A DNA stretch of 64,000 bases from Nemertoderma westbladi (GCA_032718475.1 JAUCBJ010002273.1:97779-161778), one strand, 5' to 3'; positions 37,148 through 47,836 are shown, counted from the first letter of the stretch. A program made the numbers and translations. The notes: generated from the letters alone by a model not told the origin.

Positions 37148-39005
37148 ACTCACCCGGGTGAGACAAAAATGAAGCGTGGCCCCGCGCCCGGGTGAGACAA
37201 AAAATGAAGCGTGGCCCCGCGCCCAGGTGAGACAAATAATTAAGCGTGGCCCCGCGCCCAGGTGAGACAAATAATTAAGCGTGGCCCCGCGCCCGGGTGA
37301 GACAAAAAATGAAGCGTGGCACCGCGCCCGGGTGAGACAAAAATGAATCGTGGCCCCGCGCCCGGGTGAGACAAATAATTAAGCGTGGCCCCGCGCCCGG
37401 GTGAGACAAATAATTAAGCGTGGCCCCGCGCCCGGGTGAGACAAAAAATGAAGCGTGGCCCCGCGCCCAGGTGAGACAAATAATTAAGCGTGGCCCCGCG
37501 CCCGGGTGAGACAAATAATTAAGCGTGGCCCCGCGCCCGGGTGAGACAAAAAATGAAGCGTGGCCCCGCGCCCAGGTGAGACAAATAATTAAGCGTGGCC
37601 CCGCGCCCGGGTGAGACAAAAATGAATCGTGGCCCCGCGCCCAGGTGAGACAAATAATTAAGCGTGGCCCCGCGCCCGTGTGAGACAAAAATGAAGCGTG
37701 GCCCCGCGCCCAGGTGAGACAAATAATTAAGCGTGGCCCCGCGCCCGGGTGAGACAAAAATGAAGCGTGGCCCCGCGCCCGGGTGAGACAAAAAATGAAG
37801 CGTGGCCCCGCGCCCAGGTGAGACAAATAATTAAGCGTGGCCCCGCGCCCGGGTGAGACAAAAAATGAAGCGTGGCACCGCGCCCGGGTGAGACAAAAAT
37901 GAATCGTGGCCCCGCGCCCAGGTGAGACAAATAATTAAGCGTGGCCCCGCGCCCGGGTGAGACAAAAAATGAAGCGTGGCCCCGCGCCCAGGTGAGACAA
38001 ATAATTAAGCGTGGCCCCGCGCCCGGGTGAGACAAAAAATTAAGCGTGGCCCCGCGCCCGGGTGAGACAAAAAATGAAGCGTGGCCCCGCGCCCGGGTGA
38101 GACAAAAATGGAGAGTGACCCCTCGCCGGGTGAGACAAATAATTAAGCGTGGCCCCGCGCCCGGGTGAGACAAATAATTAAGCGTGGCACCGCGCCCGGG
38201 TGAGACAAAAAATGAAGCGTGGCCCCGCGCCCAGGTGAGACAAATAATTAAGCGTGGCACCGCGCCCGGGTGAGACAAAAAATGAAGCGTGGCCCCGCGC
38301 CCAGGTGAGACAAATAATTAAGCGTGGCCCCGCGCCCGGGTGAGACAAAAAATGAAGCGTGGCCCCGCGCCCGGGTGAGACAAAAATGGAGAGTGACCCC
38401 TCGCCGGGTGAGACAAATAATTAAGCGTGGCCCCGCGCCCGGGTGAGACAAATAATTAAGCGTGGCACCGCGCCCGGGTGAGACAAAAAATGAAGCGTGG
38501 CCCCGCGCCCAGGTGAGACAAATAATTAAGCGTGGCACCGCGCCCGGGTGAGACAAAAAATGAAGCGTGGCCCCGCGCCCGGGTGAGACAAAAAATTAAG
38601 CGTGGCCCCGCGCCCGGGTGAGACAAAAAATGAAGCGTGGCCCCGCGCCCGGGTGAGACAAAAATGGAGAGTGACCCCTCGCCGGGTGAGACAAATAATT
38701 AAGCGTGGCCCCGCGCCCGGGTGAGACAAATAATTAAGCGTGGCACCGCGCCCGGGTGAGACAAAAAATGAAGCGTGGCCCCGCGCCCGGGTGAGACAAA
38801 AAATTAAGCGTGGCCCCGCGCCCGGGTGAGACAAATAATTAAGCGTGGCCCCGCGCCCGGGTGAGACAAATAATTAAGCGTGGCCCCGCGCCCGGGTGAG
38901 ACAAAAAATGAAGCGTGGCCCCGCGCCCGGGTGAGACAAAAATGGAGAGTGACCCCTCGCCGGGTGAGACAAAAATGAAGCGTGACTCCAAGCCCGGGTG
39001 AGACA
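37148..39005. repeat. 35-bp GC-rich minisatellite (about 53 units)
   Basis: The unit is GGGTGAGACAAATAATTAAG followed by CGTGGCCCCGCGCCC (35 bp), with an alternating AAAAATGAAG form and a distinct shorter form, AAAAATGGAGAGTGACCCCT. From about 38000 the array has a 278-bp higher-order period: the block with the GAGAGTGACCCCTCGCCGGG form recurs near 38109, 38387 and 38665, and again near 38943. Minus-strand frames encode MSHPGAGPRFIFCLTRARG-like strings in all frames; these are repeat shadows. It begins about 50 bases past the stop codon of the CR1-like LINE (39055), so it may have grown within that LINE's 3' region. Confidence 0.95.
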
Positions 39006-39054
39006 AGCAAATTATGAGTTATAAGGGACATATAAATATCTACATATAAATATT

Positions 39055-40070
39055 TCAGTTTAATAAGAACAATTTTAATTTATTTAAAAATAAAGACTTG
39101 CTTGTGATTGAACGAAGTTCGGAAGTTCGAAGTTCTATATAAACCTGATGCTGCAGAGCGTTGTGAGAATGTATATCACTAAATTTTGTAAACAAATGGG
39201 ATAAAGAACCAGGAACATTATGGTTTATATCATACATTAGTTTACAAACTTGGTATTTATATAAATTCTCTAGAGGTAACACCTTTAGTTGGCGGTACAG
39301 GGGTAGTGAGGAAGTACGGTAGTGACTAAATTCAATTACTCGTAAAATGTTATTTATTTTTGTCCTTATAGGCTTTAAAATTGAGTCACACGCAGCCCCC
39401 CAAACAATTAAACCATAATTAACGTAAGGATATATTAAAGCAAAAAATATGGTTCTAAGGATATGCAAGGGGAAAATATGACGAAGTTTGTAAAATATAC
39501 CACTGGATTTCGATAATTTTTTAAAGAACATACTGCACATGTAATTTAAACGTAAGTCTGTCGTCAATGAATACACCTAAATATTTGACCCCTGCCGCCT
39601 TGGTAATTGCAGTTTCTTTAATTTTAACTATTGGAAGTCCCGAGTGTGGTAATTTTGAATTTGAAAAATAACTATACTCTGTTTTTTTTATGTTTAACGA
39701 TAATTTGTTATCGGCCAGCCAATTTGATATATTAACAAATTCTGAGTTTACAGTGTCAATTAAAATATTATGATTATGAGAGTGATACATTAAGGTAGTG
39801 TCGTCAGCAAAAAGGGTTGTCAAAAATTTATTACTATTCGGAAGATCGTTAATGTATAATAAAAATAATAGCGGCCCAAAATAGATCCCTGTGGTATACC
39901 ACATGTTATTAGTTTTTTTGTTGAGCTGGCAGAACCCACAGAAACCCACAGAGTGCGACCTGTTAAATAATCTGAAAACAATTGTAACTGACGACCCCTG
40001 ACACCATAGCGTTCCATTTTTTTAATTAAGATTGAGTGGTCCAAGGTATCAAACGCCTTTTTAAGATCTA
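39055..40070 (-). pseudogene. CR1-like LINE, 3' half of RT (minus strand)
   Basis: Read from 40070 down, this continues the element at 42128-44297 past the transposon: DLKKAFDTLDHSILIKKMER (RT motif A), GIPQGSILG, then after a frameshift FGPLLFLLYINDLPN and LFADDTTLMYHS (catalytic FADD), KYLGVFIDDRLTF, and after another shift IFFALIYPYVNYGLIVWG and a C-terminal domain ending KLKLFLLN before a TGA at 39055. At least two frameshifts separate the parts, so the copy was already decaying or is not functional. The domain order is that of CR1/Jockey-group RT. Confidence 0.85.
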
Positions 40071-41027
40071 CAGTCGGGGTCTCAAAGTGCATCTGTTCTT
40101 TGAGATTTTCTCAAAGTTTTTCTAAAAGTGTCTAAAAGTCATTACATTACTCCCAACGGCCGCTTTGAATTCTTGTAGACACTTTTAGTTGGGAATCTCA
40201 AAGTGATTTCCTGCTTTTAGGCACTTTGAATTCTTTGAAATCTTTGAGAAATGTCACTTTGAGGTAGTTTGCGGCACTTTTAATTCTTTGAGAAAATAAA
40301 CTCCGAGGTATTCCTGATTGACAGCTCGTGGTAAGTTAACTGAGAGGCAGAGGCATTCTCGGGGAACAATATTATGCGGGCAACAAAGTGATACTTGTGT
40401 GCTGGCCAGTTGTTGCCTAGAAGCTATTCCCATTAATTTATCAAATTGAGGTTCCTGAGGTCATTACGGGATGGGTTTTAGGTCGCAAGTACAAATTGAA
40501 TTTACGGCACCCTAAAGTCTTTCTAAAAAACATTCATTTAAATAATACATGAAACTTAATTAGTGAAACAAGATTAATGCTTGACAAGATTGATTATTTC
40601 AATAACATAATACAATATAAGATTAACAATTAATATAAGAGAAACTGCACTGTAGTATCTCTGTGTATATGCAGTTTCATTATAATGACCTAAAGAAGCC
40701 CCCCCGTTGGGAGAAAGCTTGTAATAACATTTGTTATTCATTTCATTAGTCACCTCAGGTCAAACCGTACTACCTTAAGTGATTAATTAATATGATAACT
40801 ATGGTGACGAGAGCGCGAGAATTCCTTCTTAAAAACTAAGAAAGGCTTTCAACTTTCAAGTACGATAGTACGCTACACTCTTGTGTTGTTTTAACTTAAT
40901 AGAGATATTAAAATATCCCCTGCCGCTGGCGTTTATATTTGAGCATATTTTAAATGTTTACCTGATATTCAATTGATGTGTACCGCCTTCTGGCAAAGCG
41001 GCACCCAGTTTAAGCTATCAATCACAG

Positions 41028-41216
41028 CTAGTGAGTAGGGACCCACGGACGGCGACCTTCAAACAAACAGGTGCAGAGCCGGAAAGAACTGTCACATGCT
41101 TTGCTTGGCTTGTGGTACCATTTGATTACATAATAGATTTTGGCAGACTGGGCGGTCGCTCTGACAATAATGCATTGCGCACCAACAATGCCTAAAACAT
41201 CTATGGGAACAGCCAA
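41028..41216 (-). pseudogene. Relic of PIF/Harbinger-like transposase
   Basis: The 62-codon frame reads IDVLGIVGAQCIIVRATAQS and later YYVIKWYHKPSKACDSSFR and GRRPWVPTH. I align it by eye to the Harbinger transposase block FPxVLGxIDGTHxxIxAP ... YxNRKGYHSxNVQAxCDxxxRF ... ARWPGSTHDS. The catalytic Asp of DGTH is lost (GAQC) and NWLFP just upstream is in another frame. Only this short block is recognisable. The match is suggestive and not proven; a chance resemblance is possible. Confidence 0.5.
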
Positions 41217-41474
41217 TTAGTGCGCTTGAATCATTTATCTTTATTCCTGCCTCTATCGTTATTTTTTACTTTGTATAACACAATTTACAGAGCGGCAAAG
41301 TATGGCTGGTTGACCATTGAAATGCATTGGTAAAGGTATTCGGCGTTCACGTGGGCTAAACAAATTTAAACAGTACAGTTTTAGCACTATACATTAATAT
41401 AGATAGGGCAACAGACAAACTGTCTATGACACAAACACCAACACATTCCGATAGCCCGCAATTATGGCGTCTCT

Positions 41475-41935
41475 AAAGAGTCCAAATATAAATTAATAAA
41501 ATCCTCTATGAAACAATAAAAATACCTACAAAAAATACTGCTGTATTAAATATTAGTTACTGCAGTAACATATAACAATTACTGTGAGTAACAAATATTT
41601 ATTACTGCAGTAATAAATATTTATTACTGCAGTATTAAATATTTATTACTGCAGTAACAAATATTTATTACTACGGCAGTAACAAATATTTGTTACTGCG
41701 GCAGTAACAAATATTTATTACTGCAATAATCAATATTAATAAATTAATAAATAATTGAATAAACATTTATACTGCAGTAACAAATTATTTGTTACTGCAG
41801 AAAAAGACAATTTTTTATTACTGCAGTAAGTTTAATTCTTACTTTCAGCAACAAATATTTATTACTGCAGTATTTTTTGGAGGCATCTTTATTGTTTCAT
41901 AGAGGTTTTTATTACTTATATTTTACCCTATAGTC
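41475..41935. mobile_element. Foldback element nested in the transposon
   Basis: Arms of about 70 bp (left near 41478-41550, with CCTCTATGAAACAATAAA at 41503; right near 41855-41930, with the reverse complement ending at 41905) enclose repeats of TTACTGCAGTAA and AACAAATATTTATTACTGC. TTACTGCAGTAA is itself a 12-bp palindrome and occurs complete or nearly so about ten times. No coding capacity. It looks like a MITE or foldback element nested in the 2-kb transposon. Confidence 0.75.
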
Positions 41936-42127
41936 AAAGTCAATATACCCCATACCATAGCCAGCTTCAGGCAGGACTGTATGAAATGACTGACAGTACT
42001 ACTTTGAAATCTTTGAAATCTTTGAGGACACTTTGTCATTTTCTTGGACCACTTTTAGAAATTTGAGACACTTTTAGTTCTTTGAGAAAATCTCAAAGAA
42101 CAGATGCACTTTGAGACCCCGACTGTA

Positions 42128-44297
42128 TGTAGATTACGCAGGCTGATTCGCCGTTATCTAGAACAGATCTTAGTTTTTCAGTTATCTGTAAAATAGCCTC
42201 TGAAGTTGTAAATTTTTTCCTGAAACCAAATTGATTCGGGGTTAGAACTGTATTTTTATTAATATATGAAATTAATTGGTCATAAATAATAATCTCATAA
42301 ATTTTACTAAACATAGGGAGCAAAGAAATTGGACGGTAATTTGATGGATCGAATGGATCAGCACCTTTGTATGCAGGGATAACTTTGGCTTCTTTTAAAC
42401 GCGTTGGGAAACTTCCTATTCGTAGACTACAGTTCAATAATTTAGCAAGATGTAAACTCAATATTTTTGCTGCAATTTTAACCATTTTAGTGGGAAATTG
42501 ATCATTAGTAGCAGAGCTTTCTTTTAAAGTTAAAATGTGGTATTCAACCTCAACTGGGCTAGTCTCAATCAAAACAAAGGAATTACTTTTTTTGTGAGCG
42601 ATGTGCCGAGTGGGGCAACATCCAGACGGAAAGATTTTTGATGCGAGACTAGGACCAATTGACGTAAAGAAATCGTTAAATTCTTCCGCAATTAATTTTT
42701 GATCAGCTATTGTGATTTTTTCGTTATTTATATTAGTAACATTCATTTTTTTCGGAAGAGCAGAACGGGAATTTCTGTTAAGTGCAGAATTAATAATTTT
42801 CCATGTTTTCCTAATATTTGTCTGATTCCTTGTGAATTCATTTGAGTAATAGTTTTTCTCTGCACGCCGGAGTAATGTTGTTAGAGCGTTCCTATATAAT
42901 TTAAAAGTCTGGCGATTTTTCTCTGTGGGTTTAGTGATAGATAGTGCATACAATTTATTTTTACGGCGTATAGATTGTAACAGCGCGGGAGTAAACCATG
43001 GTTTATGGGGAATATTTTTCCTAGATATTGTTTTAACCGGCAAATGGGTACTACATATTTTGGAAAAATCTTCATAAAATCTGTCGAATTTTTCTGAATC
43101 AGTATTGATTACATTGTAGCTCCAGGTGTCATCGCGCTTTAAATTATCTAGGAACAATTTGGAATCGAAGAAGGAGTAATCATATTCAATCTTAGATTCC
43201 CTAGGTTTAAAATAAGCTGAAAAATTATTTAGTACTATGAATGTTGGTAAGTGGTCACTTATTTTAGCAACAAAAACTCCATAGCTACAAACAGATGAAC
43301 TTGTATTAGTTAGAATATGGTCTATTAATGATTTTGATCCAAAGCGCTCATCAATACGAGTAGGTTCTGTTATAACCTGATGGAAAGCATTTGAGTGCAG
43401 AGTACTTAAATATGTCCTTTGAGGCTTATCATTTTTCATCATATCAATGTTGAAATCGCCTGTAAGAACAACTTCATAATTATTATTTGCTAAATATGAA
43501 AGCTTTGAATCAAGTTCATCAATAAAATCATAAGTATTAATTTCTTCCGAACGATAAAGACACCCGATAATTAAGGGCTTTGATTGGTTACTGCGGGTAA
43601 TTTGGATCCACGTATTTTCAGTGCAGCCCATTTTTAGATCTGGGCGCTCAACAGCTTCGAGCTCCTCTCTGACATAAATTGCTACACCACCACGAGCTAT
43701 ATTGGCACTGTGAAAGTCACAAAAAGGTTTTAGATAGCCGTGTAAATTGTAACGAGCAATCTGTTGATCCTTATTAAAAAAAGTTTCAGAAAAAGAAATT
43801 ATATCTAATTTCGATTCAAGTGCATGGAAAAAGTCTAGAATTAAATCATGTTTGGCATTAATACTTTGTGCATTCAAGTGAAATATTGATAATGCATTGT
43901 GCGAGTTATCTAAGAATTCTTGGTCATATTTTTCCTCATTAAAGTACCCGTGAGAAAAAATAGGCCGCATAATATTCTGGTCAGGGTCCACTTCATCAAA
44001 AAAACGATCAAGAGATTCCATAGTGGTAGGTTCCAGAACAGAACTTCTGTTATCACCAAAAATATCATCATCATCTTCGTCAACCGTCATAAAGGGAAAA
44101 GTGTCGTAATTACAAAAAATGCACCAGCGTTCATATTTAGATTTGCGGTACTCCTTATGTGAAAGATATGAACCACATTGTATATGATAAATTGTGGTGC
44201 AGTGGCAGCACGAAAATATGTCGTCGGTTGGGCCAATCAAACTAAAACAAAATCCACAATCCAGAGGTGGGGACAAGGAAGGATAGGTGATAGACAT
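42128..44297 (-). pseudogene. CR1-like LINE ORF2, 5' half: PHD finger, endonuclease, RT start
   Basis: An open frame from ATG at 44297 gives about 720 native residues before the transposon. Residues about 14-63 form a PHD-like zinc finger (CGFC...CCHC...HIQC...CIFC). An AP-type endonuclease follows, with LNAQSINAKHD, SETFFN, GGVAIYVREE, GDFNID, SLIDHI and ISDHLP, so catalytic positions look intact. The RT begins with NYRPISLLPMFSKIYE and NQFGFRKKFTTSEAI and reads CVIYI up to the TA at 42127. The last 12 codons of the frame (QSGSQSASVL region) are transposon sequence. The rest of the RT lies at 39055-40070. The element was coding-competent over this half, so the insertion was recent relative to decay. 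Confidence 0.9.
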
Positions 44298-44299
44298 GA

Positions 44300-44860
44300 A
44301 TGAAAAAATGCTAAAAGGTTAGTAAAAGAAAAAAAAACGAAAATAGAAAAGTACGTTGTGTTAGTACAAGCTAGGATTCAGATCGAATATTGGGGGCAAT
44401 TTGTTGATCTGTAGGTACCGACTCCATACAGTCCAATAAACATCAAATTATATATAAAATAGTATTATTATATAAAAAAAAAAAAATAATTTAATATCCC
44501 TGGTATTGGTGCGATGTGAATAAGTAGGCCATATACTGGAAAGTTGTAAAAAAACAAAGCAAATTACCTCATAAATTATTTATATTATATACTTACATAC
44601 ATAACCTACCAGTATATGTTTGCGCGAATTGAGTTAGTGTGCATTCAATTTAACGATAGTATACATTGCCAATGCACACACACTACGCTAGTAATATAAT
44701 ATCGCACACCGGTATTATATACCAATGGAATATGGTACAATACCATATTACAGCGAGCGCAATTATACATTGGCAATGCAATATCTTTATATTATATACC
44801 ATATAATATACCGGTAATATATGGTAGATGGCGCACAGAATACAAGGTAGTTCACATCAC
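44300..44860. other. AT-rich spacer with small inverted repeats
   Basis: No gene seen. It holds ATACATTGCCAATGCA (about 44663) and ATACATTGGCAATGCA (about 44767), AT-rich tracts and TATATTATATACC-like pieces. It may include the 5' untranslated region of the minus-strand LINE next to 44297. Confidence 0.5.
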
Positions 44861-44863
44861 ACG

Positions 44864-45253
44864 TCATACCAGATGTATTAAAGCATAACTTGTAGGGCTG
44901 ACCTCGATGTTTGGTGGCTGCCCAAGCAAGTTGCTGAAGTGATTTTTCCACTTCCCAACACGTTCTTCAGGACTATCGGCTTTGAGGCGCCCCTTTGCAC
45001 AACTTTTCCGACCAGATACCTCATTTACAGTTTGCCAGGTAAGTCTTGATTGTTGCTGTATGTGAGCAGTTGTAATTGCTTCAGTTTTATCCTGTATGTA
45101 CTTTTCCTGGCTGATGTTGTAGGCCAATTTAAGATCGTCCTTAGCTTTCTCAACCTTGTTAATGTTTTCGGTTGTTGGTTGTTCGGTTTTAACTTTGTAG
45201 GCTATCTTAAGATCTTCTCTCTTACAAGTAACCTCAGAGTTTTGCCATGGCAC
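44864..45253 (-). pseudogene. RTE-type LINE fragment: endonuclease-RT linker
   Basis: The frame encodes EDLKIAYKVKTEQPTTENIN, then SRLTWQTVNEVSGRKS, then ERVGKWKNHFSNLLGQPP, a linker typical of RTE-like and related ORF2 proteins just before the RT domain. It is followed by neither RT nor endonuclease. On the minus strand it lies downstream of a C-terminal RT fragment (45335-46350), the reverse of the order within one element, so two truncated copies lie head to tail or one was rearranged. Confidence 0.75.
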
Positions 45254-45334
45254 ATACTGTTTTCGTTTAGGTTTCTGGGGGATATGCCTCTTAGCTGATT
45301 CCTTGTGGGCTGTTATTATATTCTGGTATATACA

Positions 45335-46350
45335 CTAAAATAAGCTACTATTTGTATTACTAGGATCGGCATTCTGCATTGCAGCTGCATTTTTAAGAAT
45401 GCTGTGCCGGCTTATCGACAAAATTGCGCCGCCACAACTCCACAACCCGATGCGTCTCAAGAAAGTCATGGGCTGTCCACCATGCTTATTCACTCCATGA
45501 GGCTGCCAAAGCACAAGATTATGCACTGGCTGGTTCTCACGGCGAAAGCAATGTCCTGCAAAGGGGAGGCGACTTTGTTCTAACAGTGTCTAGCTTGGGC
45601 GAACCAATGAGACACCTCTAATGTTATATAGTGTCTGGTTGGAGATGTGTGCATTGTACTTGACACAATGTACCCGGCGTAGCATTCTTGTGAATGTGCC
45701 ATCCAGAGATTTGGGGTCCTCAGCTGTTAGAGCCCAGCATTGACTCCCATAGAGGAGTACTGGAACTACTGCTGCTCTAAATAATCGGACCTTAAGCTTC
45801 CGATTAATTCTCTGTGACTTCCAAATCCTGGAAAGCCTATTCAAGCCTGCCCATGCCTTTCCCTGACGTATTCGAATGTCCTCACCTGACTTCCGGACCC
45901 ATGATCCCAGGTAACAGAAGTCGTCCACATCCTCAAGCATGCCATCCTTTGAGCTTTATGCTCATTGCTGAGGACTTTAAAAGTTAACTGTCAAAATTTT
46001 GGTCTTCTTTTTTTTGAGTTAATAAAAATACCAACACTAGAAGCAGCCTGTTCTAATGAGCTGAGGAGCCGTTGGGCTCCCTCTAGTGATTCTGACAGTA
46101 CTCCTAAGTCATCAGCAAAGTCTAGATCAGTTAGGTACTTGGCAGGATTTCCTCGAATTCTGGAGCCAGTAGGTGGAGATACCATCACCCCATCATCATT
46201 ATGATGATCTAAGGACATGCGAAGAACATAGTCAACCACAATTATGAACAAGAATGGCGCAAGTGTGTCTCCTTGGCTTGGAGGACTCCATATGATACTT
46301 CAAATGGTTCTGTATCACCATCAAAATAAGCAGAAATATAGGAATCATAA
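45335..46350 (-). pseudogene. RTE-type LINE fragment: RT palm to C terminus
   Basis: Minus-strand order: ISAYFDGDTEPFEVSYGVLQ near 46340-46280, a frameshift, then FIIVVDYVLRMSLDH and LTDLDFADDLGVLSES (catalytic FADD), then at 45940-45590 FCYLGSWVRKSGEDIRIRQG and LLYGSQCWALTAED (thumb), and a C-terminal remnant LVLWQPHGVNKHGGQPMTFL at 45526-45470. Frameshifts between each piece make it dead. It is related to, but clearly different from, the RTE copy at 35167-36717. Confidence 0.85.
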
Positions 46351-46920
46351 ATAGAATTAAATCATTTTCTCCAACCCCAGTTCTTTCAAAATTATATTAC
46401 TCACTGGTAGAACCATTAAATTTAATTTAAAGAACCATTTAATTACTGCATCTCTGTATGGGGTCAAGCAATTATGCAATTATATTCAAATAAAGCTACA
46501 CCGACTGCGAGTATATCTAAATATATAGGTCCGCGCCGCCGTAGATGCAAACCTAGAAACCAAACAAACATAAATTACGCAGCACAACCCAAATTTTAAT
46601 CCACACTGCTTACGTTCTTTGTATATTTCTCAAGTAGGTTTAATCAGCAATCTGTTTAAGTACCTACATCAACGGAATACTCCCGAAAGATATTTTTCCA
46701 CATCTTTTAACTCCCATAGACCAAATTCATTCTCATCAAACCCGAGGACCGTCTCAAAATAAATGCTTCATTGTTAGACATGTTAGACTTCAAAGTTACG
46801 AAATAATTATATTTTTATTCAAGCCTCACACATCTGGAATTCTCTGCTCGCTGATACACGACATGCATCTTCCTTTAACTCCTCTAAACAAAAACTCTCT
46901 GTGCATCTACAGCATTAACA
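46345..46920 (+). pseudogene. CR1-like LINE fragment: RT C-terminal region
   Basis: In shifting frames: PTPVLSKLYYSLVEP then YCISVWG (thumb motif LYYSLIxPxLxYCxxVWG), later STYINGILPKDIFPHLLTP, DQIHSHQTRG, and HIWNSLLADTRHASSFNSS. This is the C-terminal end of a CR1/Jockey-type RT, comparable in order to 39055-39576 but on the opposite strand. Stops and shifts throughout. Confidence 0.7.
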
Positions 46921-47166
46921 TAAAAAAATATTATACATTAGTTTATATTATTTCCGTTACTTTATTTAATAATTGGTGTTTTATTTTAAGTCCCTGTCTT
47001 GTTTATGTATGTATTTCAGTACGTAGGTAGTTTAAATTAGCATTAACATAAAAAAATATTATACATTAGTTTATATTATTTCCATTACTTTATTTAATAA
47101 TTGGTGTTTTATTTTAAGTCCCTGTCTTGTTTATGTATGTATTTCAGTACGTAGGTAGTTTAAATT
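46911..47166. repeat. 128-bp tandem duplication at the LINE 3' end
   Basis: AGCATTAACATAAAAAAATA and the following 108 bases occur at 46911 and again at 47039, with one visible substitution (TTTCCGTTAC versus TTTCCATTAC). It directly follows the CR1-like C-terminal relic, so it probably duplicates the 3' untranslated region of that element. Confidence 0.9.
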
Positions 47167-47169
47167 AGT

Positions 47170-47595
47170 TTAGGTTAGGTGATTTAGGTTATGTGCCCAT
47201 CATATATCTAACATACAGTAGTAGTTAGGCCTATTTATTATAACTACAATATATTGTTTATATGTATATAAACAATAAATGTGTTTATATATATATGATA
47301 ATAATTTATTTTAATATCAAACTGGAGCCGTTTTATTTATCATTTTTATAGATACAACGTGTGTAAAAGAAAAAACTTCTAACTAAGGAAAAATATTATT
47401 GCCATCATTATTCAGCACATCTGAGAGTCACTTCCCCTGAATTATCAATAGAACCAGCAATAAATTTCCAAAATTACTGCGGCCTAATTTGAATGCACAG
47501 CACAGGTCTGTTGTGTCGTTCTCTAACAACTAGTTACTATAGTAAGTATCAATAATAATAAATGAATTGTTGTGGGGTGAGTGACGGTGAATTAA
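47170..47595. other. AT-rich intergenic stretch
   Basis: No gene. A palindrome ATTGTTTATAT-GT-ATATAAACAAT lies near 47252-47275 and simple TA repeats follow. Nothing else recognised. Confidence 0.5.
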
Positions 47596-47836
47596 ATATA
47601 TAATGTAGATAGGACAATATGATAATGCTCTCCATAGCGAAAAGTATCACTCCCACTCCACACTCCACTCCCACTCCACAGCGAAATATTCATCCGGTCT
47701 GGTAGCTCAGTACAGTCACCCGGCTGATGATAACCAGAAGTTTGAAACCTAGGTACCGGGTTCGAGCCCCAATAGTGCTGGTTGATATTTTTCGCTATGG
47801 AGAGCATTATCATATTGTCCTATCTACATTATATAT
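47596..47836. mobile_element. Foldback (MITE-like) element carrying a tRNA-like core
   Basis: A left arm of 54 bp (47596-47649, containing TAATGTAGATAGGACAATAT) and a right arm (47783-47836) are reverse complements with one mismatch. The core holds a CCCACTCCACACTCC microsatellite and a tRNA-like sequence. There is no open frame of note. The ends sit in AT-rich DNA, so a TA duplication cannot be told apart from arm sequence. Confidence 0.85.
47690..47782 (+). ncRNA. tRNA-derived SINE-like core with Pol III boxes
   Basis: TGGTAGCTCAGTA (47700-47712) resembles box A, and GGTTCGAGCCC (47759-47769) matches the box B consensus GGTTCGANNCC exactly, about 47 bases further on. A full tRNA cloverleaf with paired acceptor ends is not evident, so this is a SINE head or tRNA pseudogene and not a working tRNA. 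It sits between the arms of the foldback element. Confidence 0.6.

Larger units (their letters stand above)
40071..42125. mobile_element. 2055-bp DNA transposon with TA target duplication inside the LINE
   Basis: The left end CAGTCGGGGTCTCAAAGTGC and its continuation ATCTGTTCTTTGAGATTTTC are the exact reverse complement of the right end; the perfect terminal inverted repeat is about 46 bp and imperfect pairing goes further. It is flanked by TA at 40069-40070 and 42126-42127. Removing the element and one TA rejoins the LINE frame as CVIYIDLKKAF, a normal RT motif A. Subterminal copies of CTTTGAGAA and CACTTTTAG are scattered at both ends. The only coding trace is a Harbinger-like transposase relic. 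TA duplications are typical of Tc1/mariner and of some Harbinger-related (ISL2EU) elements; the usual Harbinger duplication is 3 bp. Non-autonomous. Confidence 0.9.

Noticed and set aside
37275-39031. Long minus-strand frames over the 35-bp array as a repeat protein
   Set aside because: The frames come from a repeat lacking stops; they overlap in several frames and have no separate coding evidence.
47690-47782. Functional tRNA gene
   Set aside because: Box A and box B are present but a cloverleaf with a paired acceptor stem and proper anticodon arm could not be built.
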